IMG/VR virus record: IMGVR_UViG_3300023708_001000
Coordinates: 1-39,839 of that record
Reading direction: 5' to 3' (one strand)
Length of the DNA: 39,839 nt
Source: a virus
The position numbers and the translations under genes were made by a program. The notes under the pieces are model-generated. The model worked only from the letters and a program-made list of their open reading frames with translations. It had not been told where the DNA came from and made no database searches. Shown one piece after another: positions 30,640 through 38,629 of this stretch. The first letter of the stretch is position 1. Each line of letters opens with the position of its first letter.

Positions 30640-31977
30640 ATGGGCAGCTTGTTCCAAGGGTCTCCACAGACCGCAACCTCGTACACCACCAGCTCCACGG
30701 AAACACCGAAGTGGATGCAGGACGCGATCTACAACCAGATCCAGATGGCGCAAAACGTCGCCAACACTCCGTACCAGTCATACGAGATGCCGACCGTGGC
30801 CGAGCTGTCACCGTTGCAGCAGCAGGCTTATCAGCAGGTGCAGCAGAACCAGGGGGCCTGGGCACCTGCGATGGATTTTGCCCAAACCGGCATGCAAGGC
30901 TTTGCGAGCAAGGGTACAGCCGACCAACTTCGGTCCGATCAAAATCAGTACTTGCGGCAAGGGCTGGTGGACCAGAACCTGAACGCCGGGCAGTCGCTGT
31001 GGGGACAGGCCGGTCAGATGGATATCACCGGCGCTGCGCAGCCGTACCTGAACCAAGCTGGGCAAACCACCGCTGAGGCGTTGTCCGAGCGCGCGCTGAG
31101 CGCCGCCAACCCGTATCTGCAAGCCGCATCACAGAGCTCGGCCCAAAACGTGGGCCAGTACATGTCGCCGTACCAGCAAAACGCCATGGATGTGATCGCC
31201 AAGCAAGGCGCTCGCAACCTGACGGAAAACTTGCTGCCAGGCGTAAGCGATGCTTTCATCCGGGCTGGCCAGTTTGGCGGCACCCGCATGGGCGAGTTTG
31301 GCTCGCGCGCTCTGCGCGACACGCAAGAATCGATCCTGAATCAGCAGGCCCAGATGGCTAATCAGGGCTACGGGCAGGCGCTCAGCGCATCGCAGGCCGA
31401 TTTGGCACGCCAGGCACAACTTGCTGGCACCGTGGGCTCCATTAGCGGCGCGGATTTGTCGCGCGTGATGCAGGGCGGTGCACAGTACGGAAACCTGGCG
31501 CAAACGGCAGGGTCACTGACCGGACAGCAGCAGCAGAATCTGGCGTCATTGGGCCAGATGCAGACCGCCGCGGGTCAAGCTCAGCAGCAATACGGGCTCA
31601 GCGCAGCGCAGGCTGCGCAGGCCGCCCAGGCAGCGGATTACCAGCGCCAGATGGGCGCGCTCAGCAACGTTGCCAACATGGCCCAGCAGGCGCAGGGCAT
31701 GCGCACAGCCGACGTCGCCGCGCTGGAAGCCGCCGGTCAGGCTCAGCAGGCGCAGCAGCAAGCGCAGCTCACAGCGGCGCAGCAGCAGTACCAAAACGAG
31801 CTGAACTACCCCAAGCAGCAGCTCGACTGGCTCAGCACGCAAGTGCGCGGCATGGCCCCGATCACGCCAACGTCCACCACGCAATCTGGCTCTACAACGG
31901 GCGCCACTTACAGCGCTTCCCCGTTGTCTCAGCTGGCAACCGGCCTGTACACGTACAAAGGCCTGCAGGGCATCTAA
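30640..31977 (+). CDS. Gln/Ala-rich internal virion protein
   Basis: A 445-residue protein, about a quarter Gln plus Ala, largely coiled-coil. It begins with a short Ser/Thr-rich tail (GSLFQGSPQTATSYTTSSTETPKWMQ). Then come helices (SPLQQQAYQQVQQNQ, AGQAQQQYGLSAAQAAQAAQAADYQRQM) and ends with YSASPLSQLATGLYTYKGLQGI. A TRMGEFGSRALRDTQESILNQQAQMANQGY segment lies near 220-250. Proteins with this composition and this place after the nozzle are internal virion or DNA-transfer proteins of podoviruses that form the trans-envelope channel. It has an AAGGAG site and sits between two other such genes. Confidence 0.72.
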   Translation: MGSLFQGSPQTATSYTTSSTETPKWMQDAIYNQIQMAQNVANTPYQSYEMPTVAELSPLQQQAYQQVQQNQGAWAPAMDFAQTGMQGFASKGTADQLRSDQNQYLRQGLVDQNLNAGQSLWGQAGQMDITGAAQPYLNQAGQTTAEALSERALSAANPYLQAASQSSAQNVGQYMSPYQQNAMDVIAKQGARNLTENLLPGVSDAFIRAGQFGGTRMGEFGSRALRDTQESILNQQAQMANQGYGQALSASQADLARQAQLAGTVGSISGADLSRVMQGGAQYGNLAQTAGSLTGQQQQNLASLGQMQTAAGQAQQQYGLSAAQAAQAAQAADYQRQMGALSNVANMAQQAQGMRTADVAALEAAGQAQQAQQQAQLTAAQQQYQNELNYPKQQLDWLSTQVRGMAPITPTSTTQSGSTTGATYSASPLSQLATGLYTYKGLQGI

Positions 31978-31989
31978 GGAGCACCGCTC

Positions 31990-34224
31990 ATGGGATACGA
32001 ACTCAACAAGTTGATGCGGCAGTTTGGCGTGAGCAGCCCGACGCTGGGTTACACGGGCACATCGTCGCCCGTGTCGCCGGCGGCGCTCGCTTCAGATGCA
32101 ACGGACGAGCAAAAGGCGGCATTTGATACCGCTCAGCAGCAGTACGCAACGCAAAAAACGGCCTATGACGCCGATCTTGCCAAGTACAACGCGTACAAGC
32201 AAGACTATCTGGCGCGCACGCAAAACACGCCGCAATACATGGACGCCCAGTACCAGACCGCGCCTTCGGCGGCCATGAGCCGCGCCACAGGTCTTGGCGG
32301 CGCTGGTGCGGACGCTTTGAAGCAGGATATTCGCGACTGGTTTACCCAGAACCCAAGCGCCACACCAACAGACGTTCGCGCCGCGATGGACAAATACGGC
32401 GTGTCCGGCTACGACGTGGCGCAAGCGCGCGGCGGCAGCATGTGGGGAACCCCTCTGGCGATGCCGACTTACAAGAACTACGGCTCAACGACTGCGGGCG
32501 CACAGACGGCAACGCCAACGACCTCCACTGTGAAGCAGCCCGTCGTTCAGCAGCCAACGTATGCCGGCCTGACAGCTCAAAGCTCGCCCGCCGATATTGC
32601 AGCCGCCTATGGCCAGTTCATTGGTGGCGCCAATGCCGATACGGCGGCAAACCGCTCCACCGCTATCGATTACCTCACTGGGCTTGGCGTTCCCCAGGAC
32701 ACCATTGGGCAGGCGTACAACACGTACCTGACGAGCCAGCCAACGCAGCTGTACTCCGACCTAAGTGCGCAAAGCTCGCCAGCGGATATTGCCCGGGCCT
32801 ACAACCAGTACGTGGCAGGCGCTGGCGGTAACACCGCTGCCAATCAACAAACCGCGATCGATTACTTGCGTGGCCTGGGCGTCAATGATGCCGCCATTGG
32901 GCAGGCGTACAACCAATACACGGCCGGCACATTTGCCAAGGGCGGCAGTGTGCACGCGCTCGCCAAGAAATATGCCGACGGCGGCGCCGTGGATGCAACC
33001 GACACCCAAGATCAGCTGCCGATGCCTGCCGTGATGGCACAGCCCGCGCCTCAGATGGCCGCACCGAATGTACCCCAGGCTGTTGGCGCTATGCAGCCAG
33101 GCGGAAACCAACAGCTGCTGTCGCTGCTTGGTCGGTATTTCCCGCAAGGCGACGAATACGGCGCGGACTTGAAAGCCGCGCGCGAGACGGTCTCCAAAGA
33201 GTCGCAGGCCTTCCAGGACTTGCTCAAGAAGGCCATGGAATCCAAGGGCGAGTCGGGTCCCAGCAAGTCTGAGATGTATTTCCGGCTGGCCGCCGCCTTC
33301 GGGGCGCCAACGCGAACAGGCGCTTTTGTTGAGTCGCTTGGCAAGGCCGGTGAGGCCACGTCTGAAATGCTCAAGGAACGCCGCGCGGCCGAGCTGGCAT
33401 CGCGCACGCAAAACCTGCAGCTTGGCTTGGAGGCGCAAAAAATGCGCATGACCGGCGCCAAGGAGGATCTGGCCACCTTGCGTCAGCTTGCCACAGAGGG
33501 CATGAAAGACAAGCGCACGATCGCCACAGAGCTGATCAAGGACTACGTGAAGTCCGGTCAGCCGCAGTCCACAGCAGGCAAGCAGGCACAGGACGAGGGT
33601 CTGACGCCCAACACGCCCGAGTTCCAGAAGCGCGTGGCTCAGATTGCCGACATGAACGTCGAAAAACAGATGGCGCAAGTGAATGCGACCCTGGCCAATA
33701 TGAGTGTGGCGCAGGCAAATCTCGCCTTGAATCAGCAGAAATTCCAAAACGTGCAGGCCCAGCAGTCCAAGCTCAGCCCGCAGGAGATGAAGCTGAAGAC
33801 GGCAACCGAGGACACGATTGCGCAAACGCAGCAAGGCTACGAGAACCTGAAAAAAGCTCTGGCGCTCAATCCGAACACTTTTGACACCTCGCTTCCCGAC
33901 ACCGCTCAGCGAAAGTTGCTGGAAGCCGCTGGAAGCAAAGACAAGAAGTTGCAGGACACGCGGGAAATGGAAAATCTGCTCGAAAAAGCAGCCCTATCTC
34001 AGCTCAAATCCACGTTCCCCGGCCAGATTTCCAACGAAGAGCGCAAGGCCCTTATGGCCACGCAAGGTCTGGGTGCGAAAAGCATCGAAGAGCGCGGCAA
34101 GATCATGGAAAATGCTGCGTCGGCTATGCGGTCGATCTACCAGCGCTCCAAAAAGCGCCTCAATGAGATCAACCAGGGCTTGTACCGCGAAACCAACATT
34201 CCTACCAGCGGAGGTGAAGAGTAA
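31990..34224 (+). CDS. Large internal virion protein with 64-residue tandem repeat
   Basis: A 744-residue protein. After a 190-residue Ala/Thr/Gln-rich head, two tandem 64-residue repeats (32569-32760 and 32761-32934) carry SSPADIAxAYxQ, AANxxTAIDYLxGLGV and IGQAYNxY. A diverged third relative (SATPTDVRAAMDKYGVSGYDVAQARGG) lies near 115-145. Then TFAKGGSVHALAKKYADGGAV, with two Gly-Gly motifs, marks the boundary to the C-terminal coiled-coil part rich in Gln, Lys and Glu. It is probably one of the ejection proteins. An AAGGAG site precedes the ATG; the stop overlaps the next gene by one base (TAATG). No lytic transglycosylase motif is seen. Confidence 0.72.
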   Translation: MGYELNKLMRQFGVSSPTLGYTGTSSPVSPAALASDATDEQKAAFDTAQQQYATQKTAYDADLAKYNAYKQDYLARTQNTPQYMDAQYQTAPSAAMSRATGLGGAGADALKQDIRDWFTQNPSATPTDVRAAMDKYGVSGYDVAQARGGSMWGTPLAMPTYKNYGSTTAGAQTATPTTSTVKQPVVQQPTYAGLTAQSSPADIAAAYGQFIGGANADTAANRSTAIDYLTGLGVPQDTIGQAYNTYLTSQPTQLYSDLSAQSSPADIARAYNQYVAGAGGNTAANQQTAIDYLRGLGVNDAAIGQAYNQYTAGTFAKGGSVHALAKKYADGGAVDATDTQDQLPMPAVMAQPAPQMAAPNVPQAVGAMQPGGNQQLLSLLGRYFPQGDEYGADLKAARETVSKESQAFQDLLKKAMESKGESGPSKSEMYFRLAAAFGAPTRTGAFVESLGKAGEATSEMLKERRAAELASRTQNLQLGLEAQKMRMTGAKEDLATLRQLATEGMKDKRTIATELIKDYVKSGQPQSTAGKQAQDEGLTPNTPEFQKRVAQIADMNVEKQMAQVNATLANMSVAQANLALNQQKFQNVQAQQSKLSPQEMKLKTATEDTIAQTQQGYENLKKALALNPNTFDTSLPDTAQRKLLEAAGSKDKKLQDTREMENLLEKAALSQLKSTFPGQISNEERKALMATQGLGAKSIEERGKIMENAASAMRSIYQRSKKRLNEINQGLYRETNIPTSGGEE

Positions 34225-36215
34225 TGGCAGATCCGTATGTTGGCGCCGCGCGTGCCGCCTTAGGCCAGGGCCTGGGCATGGGGTGGGGCGACGAGGGCGA
34301 AGCCTGGCTTCGTTCCAAGCTCGGTGGAATTCCTTATGAGCAAGCGCTCAAGCAGATTCGTCAGGAATATGCGCAGTACTCCAAGGAATCGCCCGTGACA
34401 TCGACGGCATTGGAGTTTGCTGGCGGCGCCGCCCCAGCTGTTGCAGCCATGTTGGTGCCTGGTGGCCAGCCTGCGGGGGCGGCCCAGCTGGGAACTTCCA
34501 CCATGGGGGCGTTGGCAAAACTGGCCGCCCTGGGCGGTGCGACCGGCGCAGTGTCTGGCGCAGGCTCGGCCGAGGAAGGTCAGCGGGTTCCTGGTGCCAT
34601 CTCTGGGGCCACGATTGGCACCATTCTTGGTGTTGGCACTCCTGTTGCCATGCGAGGCACCACAGGGGCCTATCGTTGGCTGCGTGACCGCCTGGCGCCC
34701 AGCGAGACGTCAATCGCCCGGCGCGCTGGCGAGAAAATGACCACCGCTATGCGCGAGTCGGATTTGACGCCCCAGCAGATCGAGCAGATGGCCGCCCGCG
34801 ATCGTGCCATGGGCGTGCCCAGCGTGGTTGCCAACGTGGACAACGCCATGGCCGACCTGGCCGAGGCCGTGGCCCAACGCACCGGCAAAGGCACTCGCCG
34901 CGTCGAAAAGACGCTCACTCAGCAGAAAACCGGCGCCCGCGAGCGCACTTATCAGCAGGTCCGCAAAGGCTTGCAGCCTGGCGACTACTACGCCGACGAG
35001 GAGCGCTTGGTCAAGGAGCTGCGAGGCAAGGCCAAAGATGTGTACGAGGACGCCTATGCCCACGGTGATGTGGACGATCCTCGCATCACCGAAGCGCTTA
35101 AGAACCCACGTTTTCAAGAGTTCTTCAATCGCGCACGCGGCATCGCAGAAACCGAAGGTCAAGCGGCCAAGCTGCGTGGCGAGGACCCGGGCCGGTTTGC
35201 GTTGCCAGAGCTCTACAAGCCCACCGGCAAGTTCACAGACTCCGGTGCCGAAATCCTGGAGTTGACCAAGCTGCCCGATGTACGCACGCTGGATTACATC
35301 AAGCGCGGCATTGACGCCACGATCGAGTCCGGCTTCAAAGGCCAGGGCATGTCGAAGGCCGAGGCCAGCGCGCTGCGCGATCTGCGCCGCGAGTTCGTGA
35401 ACGCAATCGATGAAAACGTCCCCGCCTACAAGGCGGCACGCCAGGCTTATTCAGGCGACCTGGAGGTGATCGACGCAATGCGTGCGGGCATGAACGACTT
35501 TAGCAAGCTCGACCACGAGCAGGTCATCAAGATGGTGGCCGGCATGGGAGACGCCGAGAAGGATGCATTTCGCACGGGTGTGGCGCGCAGTCTGTACGCC
35601 AAGATCATGGAACCCGCAACGAATCGGAATGCGGCGAGCAACATCATTAACTCGCCAGAGACTGTGGCCAAGCTGCAGCCGCTGTTTGACAACCCATCAC
35701 AGTTCCGCCTGTTTCAGACCGCGCTTGAACGTGAGGCCCAGTTGTTCCAGCAAGCCAACAAAATCCTGTCCGGCTCTCAAACGGCCAAACGTGGCGCAAT
35801 GAAGGAAGCCCTGGAAGAAGGCCCGGGCATGGGGGAGGCAATCTCGCACGCCGTGACTGGCGGCGGTTTTGGGACTGGCCTGGCAAGCATCGCTCTGCGC
35901 TCGCTGCGCAACAAGAACATCACACCCCAGGTGGCCGACAAGCTGTCCGAAATGCTGATGGCCAAGGACCCGCACGAAGTGGCCGCTGTGGTGAAGTTTC
36001 TGGAAGAGCATGCCGCTGGTCAAGTGCCGCGCGCTGTTCGCGGTACCGCCGCCGAGCGTGGCGCTGTGATGGGGGGGGCTGCTACGGTTTGGCCTGCGCC
36101 ATCTGGCGAGCAGGTGGCGCCTGAGCCCACCAGCATTGAAACGGATATCGAAGCCCAGCCTGCGCCTGACATTCCGTCCATCGAAGCCGACATCGAAGCT
36201 GCTGGCCAGAAGTAA
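34224..36215 (+). CDS. Internal virion/ejection protein
   Basis: A 663-residue protein. Residues about 60-140 are Gly/Ala-rich and hydrophobic (FAGGAAPAVAAMLVPGG, ALAKLAALGGATGAVSGAG). They are followed by a long charged helical region (about 150-560) with many Arg/Glu/Gln. Near the end there is a run of eight G (36071-36078) in codons for MGGA. The C-terminal tail is acidic and contains two close copies of TSIETDIEAQ / PSIEADIEAA. Its place as last gene of the late operon and its composition resemble other ejection proteins here. It ends 32 bases before the main terminator. No enzyme motif recognised. Confidence 0.7.
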   Translation: MADPYVGAARAALGQGLGMGWGDEGEAWLRSKLGGIPYEQALKQIRQEYAQYSKESPVTSTALEFAGGAAPAVAAMLVPGGQPAGAAQLGTSTMGALAKLAALGGATGAVSGAGSAEEGQRVPGAISGATIGTILGVGTPVAMRGTTGAYRWLRDRLAPSETSIARRAGEKMTTAMRESDLTPQQIEQMAARDRAMGVPSVVANVDNAMADLAEAVAQRTGKGTRRVEKTLTQQKTGARERTYQQVRKGLQPGDYYADEERLVKELRGKAKDVYEDAYAHGDVDDPRITEALKNPRFQEFFNRARGIAETEGQAAKLRGEDPGRFALPELYKPTGKFTDSGAEILELTKLPDVRTLDYIKRGIDATIESGFKGQGMSKAEASALRDLRREFVNAIDENVPAYKAARQAYSGDLEVIDAMRAGMNDFSKLDHEQVIKMVAGMGDAEKDAFRTGVARSLYAKIMEPATNRNAASNIINSPETVAKLQPLFDNPSQFRLFQTALEREAQLFQQANKILSGSQTAKRGAMKEALEEGPGMGEAISHAVTGGGFGTGLASIALRSLRNKNITPQVADKLSEMLMAKDPHEVAAVVKFLEEHAAGQVPRAVRGTAAERGAVMGGAATVWPAPSGEQVAPEPTSIETDIEAQPAPDIPSIEADIEAAGQK

Positions 36216-36246
36216 CGGTTGTCTCCTGTTCCTGTTGGGAACCTTG

Positions 36247-36273
36247 CCCCGCCCTAGCCCGGCGGGGTTTTTT
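36247..36273 (+). terminator. Strong Rho-independent terminator of the late operon
   Basis: A 7-bp GC stem CCCCGCC (36247-36253) with GGCGGGG (36261-36267), loop of seven bases, followed by six T (36268-36273). It ends the rightward transcript. On the other strand the same bases encode the last residues (KTPPG and stop) of the convergent 67-residue gene. It has no T-run for leftward transcription. Confidence 0.9.
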
Positions 36274-36457
36274 CTGAGCCATCGAACGCGACCCGGTTGC
36301 GCAGCTCCAGGATGATGCGCAGATGCTCGGCAGCATGCGGTTGGCTGTCACGCTCGGCGCGTTTGATCGCGTCGATTAAATCCTGCGGTGTTCGCGCCCA
36401 GTGCAATCCCGGGCCCAGAATGCTGAATATGTATGGCCACGGGCTCACTGGTGGCAT
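36254..36457 (-). CDS. Small hypothetical protein, last gene of the leftward block
   Basis: A 67-residue protein beginning MPPVSPWPYIFSILGPGLHWART. A Pro-rich hydrophobic start is followed by a charged helical part (DLIDAIKRAERDSQPHAAEHLRIILELRNR). Its GGAG site lies eight bases from the ATG, and the start comes two bases after the stop of the 173-residue gene. It is unrecognised. The last codons overlap the late terminator hairpin, so the two convergent transcription units are merged at their ends. No leftward terminator was found beyond it. Confidence 0.65.
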   Translation of the reverse strand: MPPVSPWPYIFSILGPGLHWARTPQDLIDAIKRAERDSQPHAAEHLRIILELRNRVAFDGSEKTPPG

Positions 36458-36459
36458 GG

Positions 36460-36981
36460 TCAGAGCTCCATGACGGTCACATCGTGCGGCCGCTTCTTCC
36501 CGCTCAGAATTTCATGCAATCGCCGCTCGGTTTCCCGATGCGCTTTGATCATGGTGCGCGCCGGCAGGGCGTCCATCAGCGAGCTGTAGTCCTCCAGCAC
36601 TCCGCGCACGGCTTGGATGCCTGCGCCGTCGAGCCGAATGTTGCCGCCAGCCTGGTGGCGCTTCCCGGCCAACGCCATGGCGGTCACGGCGTCGGACAGC
36701 AGGCCGCTAGCATCGGTGATTTCAACCATTTCGCCGCCGCAGTCTTCCCATGGGCCGTTCTCGACCAGCGTCTCCATGATGTTCACGCAGTCGGAGACGA
36801 CGCGCCAGTCATCGGGCGTTGGCGTTGGTGCCTTCTCCATGGCGTCCAGGCCCTGGTGCATGCGCGTGAGCTGGTGCACGCGATGCGATTCTGGCAGCGG
36901 CTGCGTTGGGCTGGCCATCATCACATCGATGAGCGTGTAGCGGTAGACGTAGACCGTCTGTTTCTGGCGTCGTTTTTTCAT
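36460..36981 (-). CDS. Conserved phage protein of unknown function
   Basis: A 173-residue soluble helical protein. It has LTRMHQGLDAMEKAPTPTPDDWRVVSDCVNIMETLVENG, then DASGLLSDAVTAMALAGKRHQAGGNIRLDGAGIQAVRGVLEDYSSLMDALPARTMIKAHRETERRL and KKRPHDVTVMEL. The combination 'GLL.DAv.AmalAgkR..aGg.IRLDG.GiqavR.vLEDY' is shared by small proteins of many phages and prophages of Burkholderiales, as far as I recall, with no known role. The basic tip KKRRQKQTVYVYRYT at the N-terminus could contact nucleic acid. It starts four bases inside the preceding membrane-protein gene. Confidence 0.78.
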   Translation of the reverse strand: MKKRRQKQTVYVYRYTLIDVMMASPTQPLPESHRVHQLTRMHQGLDAMEKAPTPTPDDWRVVSDCVNIMETLVENGPWEDCGGEMVEITDASGLLSDAVTAMALAGKRHQAGGNIRLDGAGIQAVRGVLEDYSSLMDALPARTMIKAHRETERRLHEILSGKKRPHDVTVMEL

Positions 36982-37217
36982 AGTCCTGCAAGTGTCTGTG
37001 CGGCTCGGTGCAGCCGCGCGTTGAACCAGCGCCTGATCGCGTAGCTGCGAACCAGGCTAATGACGGTAAACCAGGCGCCGATTGCCAGGTTGTCGGAAAG
37101 TGGCAGTTGAATACCAAACATCGGAAAGATCACCAGCTGGCTGACCAGCGCCACGCCGTAGCCAATGACCACGTTGAACACGGACTCGATCAGCGAGGCT
37201 GTGCGGGTCTGGGTCAT
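36978..37217 (-). CDS. Small membrane protein (DUF7220-like)
   Basis: A 79-residue protein with two predicted membrane helices, FNVVIGYGVALVSQLVIFPMFG (about 14-35) and IGAWFTVISLVRSYAI (about 47-62). It ends in an Arg-rich tail (RRWFNARLHR). The pattern 'slIEs..N..iGy.vAl..Q..iFP.fgi.l.l.dNl.iga.FTviSl.RSY..RR.FN' is a well-known phage membrane-protein family that I recall as DUF7220. The function is unknown. The ATG at 37217 overlaps the stop of the 39-residue gene by four bases; the longer frame to 37283 is a shadow. Overlaps the next gene too. Confidence 0.8.
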   Translation of the reverse strand: MTQTRTASLIESVFNVVIGYGVALVSQLVIFPMFGIQLPLSDNLAIGAWFTVISLVRSYAIRRWFNARLHRAAQTLAGL

Positions 37218-37333
37218 TTGAGAATCGCCGCGACGGTGTAAGCAACGCACAGCAGGCCCGTGAGCCAGTGTTTCCCCAGCCAAGCGGCCAGGAAAACGTT
37301 AGAGGTCAACATGGCGATCTGGGCGTCGGTCAT
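37214..37333 (-). CDS. 39-residue membrane peptide
   Basis: A tiny gene: MTDAQIAMLTSNVFLAAWLG, then KHWLTGLLCVAYTVAAILK. It has a hydrophobic first half and a predicted transmembrane helix in the second (LLCVAYTVAAIL). Its ATG overlaps the stop of the AlpA-like gene by four bases and its stop overlaps the start of the DUF7220-like gene by four bases. This exact packing on both sides supports real translation. The function is unknown; with its neighbour it may form a small two-component membrane unit. Confidence 0.6.
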   Translation of the reverse strand: MTDAQIAMLTSNVFLAAWLGKHWLTGLLCVAYTVAAILK

Positions 37334-37536
37334 CTTGCACCACCCTTTGCATCCTCGAACATAAAGTCCTCCACGTCCTGCTGGCGGTAGCGCACAGGGC
37401 TGCGATGCTGGCCACCGAGCTTCAAGTACTTCGGGCCATGGCCGCGCAGGCGCCAGTTTTCCAGCGTGCCCACAGAAATCTGCAGCATGTCTGACACCTG
37501 TTGTGGGGTCAGCAACTGTTCTGGTTTCTCACTCAT
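37330..37536 (-). CDS. AlpA/MerR-type helix-turn-helix DNA-binding protein
   Basis: A 68-residue protein. LLTPQQVSDMLQISVGTLENWRLRGHGPKYLKLGG, then SPVRYRQQDVEDFMFE, matches the HTH_17 (AlpA/excisionase-like) fold: helix-turn-helix at about 8-30 and the winged 'GP.y.klGg...RY...dvedf' strand. Such proteins act as transcription regulators or excisionases. No integrase is present here, so a role in controlling the leftward block or the early/late switch is the more likely. It has an AAGGAG site; a hairpin lies just upstream at 37551-37572. It overlaps the next gene by four bases. Confidence 0.87.
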   Translation of the reverse strand: MSEKPEQLLTPQQVSDMLQISVGTLENWRLRGHGPKYLKLGGQHRSPVRYRQQDVEDFMFEDAKGGAR

Positions 37537-37550
37537 CGGGTACTCCTTGT

Positions 37551-37577
37551 GGGGCCGCCCGCAGACGGCCCCGTTTT
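37551..37577 (-). promoter_or_regulatory. Hairpin between two leftward genes
   Basis: GGGGCCG (37551-37557) and CGGCCCC (37566-37572) form a 7-bp stem with an eight-base loop. It lies in the gap between the 72-residue gene and the AlpA-like gene. In rightward reading it is followed by GTTTTG, so it could terminate antisense transcripts. In the leftward direction it lies six bases or so upstream of the AlpA-like ribosome site and might affect translation or act as a weak terminator. Confidence 0.35.
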
Positions 37578-37580
37578 GCG

Positions 37581-37799
37581 TTATTCGGCGGCCGGCGCGG
37601 CGGGATCAACCACAGGGATGTTTTTCACCTGCGCCTGAGCCTGGGCCTGGCGCTCCATGTTGTTGCGCAGCACCCAGGCGTTGCTCTTGGTGGGCAGATC
37701 GCTCAGGATGGCGTGCAGGAAGTTGAACTCCTCGACGGTGTACTCGATGAAGATGGTAGGGGCGGCAACTGGCGCGGTTTGATTGGTTTGGTTTTCCAT
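37581..37799 (-). CDS. Small hypothetical protein with Gln/Ala-rich tail
   Basis: A 72-residue protein, MENQTNQTAPVAAPTIFIEY then TVEEFNFLHAILSDLPTKSNAWVLRNNMERQAQAQAQVKNIP and an acidic Pro/Ala end. A single helical core is flanked by disordered ends. The ATG at 37799 is preferred (GAAG eight bases upstream); an in-frame GTG at 37808 would give three more residues and overlap the upstream stop. It is unrecognised. Being linked to DUF2303 and AlpA-like genes suggests a small regulatory or accessory role in the early region. Confidence 0.7.
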   Translation of the reverse strand: MENQTNQTAPVAAPTIFIEYTVEEFNFLHAILSDLPTKSNAWVLRNNMERQAQAQAQVKNIPVVDPAAPAAE

Positions 37800-37804
37800 G
37801 GTGA

Positions 37805-38614
37805 TCACTTCGGTTGGTATGTGCCCAAAAGCACGGGGGTGGTTTTCACGGTGTCGGCCACGATTGTGACCAGCTCGTTTGCCATATCCTCTTCGTGCTG
37901 CTCCATGTTCTGGACGCGAAGGGTCAGGGATGGTTTTTCGCCGCCTGTGCGAACACCGAGGCGCATCACAAACAAGCGAGATTTCAGACCGTGGTAGGGG
38001 ACGGTCTCGAAGTACACCAGGGTCGGAAGCGGCTCGGTGCTGCTTGCCTGGACGCTCTCAAACGCACTGCGGCTGGCCGCGTGCTGCTTCTCGACGCTTT
38101 CCATCTTGCGCATGGCCTCGATGCTGACCTTGCGCACGGCGGCGATCGCCTTTGGATTGGTGATCGGGCCTTCCTCGTTGTAGCAACTAGCCAGACTTGG
38201 CCAGTCCTCCAGGAACTCAGCGACGGTTTGCTGGCTCAGTGGCGCGCCGTTAGCCACCGTCAGCAATGCCGTAAAGGCGGCGGTTTTCTTCGGCGCCAAA
38301 ACGGCTGTGTTGTCGGCGTGGCCGGGCTCGTCCGGGTTGCCAAGATTGAGCACCGCGACGGCTTTCATGCCCTCGGAGTTCACAAACACCGTGGCGCCCG
38401 GCTCGGCGTGCTGGTCAATGTAGGCTGCAAAGTCCTCCACGGCCGTTGTGTTCATCTGGCCGATCGCGCGGCGGCGAATTGCCCGATGTTTTTCCAGGTC
38501 GTGCAACTTGAAGTTTTCCGGCAACGCTGTCACAGCCGGGGATGTGATGCAGTCGTTTGCGGTGGAAATGGCCTGCGACAGTTGCAGGGCTTCGATGGCG
38601 TCTTTGTCAATCAT
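37805..38614 (-). CDS. DUF2303 family protein (YfdQ-like)
   Basis: A 269-residue protein with the layout of DUF2303/YfdQ phage proteins. It has an N-terminal ALPENFKLHDLEKHRAIRRRAIGQMNTT, then a beta domain with GATVFVNSEGMKAVAVLNLG, then DNTAVLAPKKTAAFTALL and EFLEDWP. The C-terminal part has a charged helix and TLVYFETVPYHGLKSRLFVMRLGVRTGGEKPSLTLRV. The family is found in phage recombination regions, often near RecT-like genes, with no established biochemical role. The neighbours here fit this pattern. It lies 15 bases after the 118-residue gene. Confidence 0.9.
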   Translation of the reverse strand: MIDKDAIEALQLSQAISTANDCITSPAVTALPENFKLHDLEKHRAIRRRAIGQMNTTAVEDFAAYIDQHAEPGATVFVNSEGMKAVAVLNLGNPDEPGHADNTAVLAPKKTAAFTALLTVANGAPLSQQTVAEFLEDWPSLASCYNEEGPITNPKAIAAVRKVSIEAMRKMESVEKQHAASRSAFESVQASSTEPLPTLVYFETVPYHGLKSRLFVMRLGVRTGGEKPSLTLRVQNMEQHEEDMANELVTIVADTVKTTPVLLGTYQPK

Positions 38615-38629
38615 GGCGTCTCCAGGCGG

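Noticed and set aside
37330-37536. AlpA-like protein as excisionase of a prophage
   Set aside because: No integrase, attachment site or lysogeny repressor was found in the window. The fold also serves ordinary regulators, so no lysogeny claim is made.
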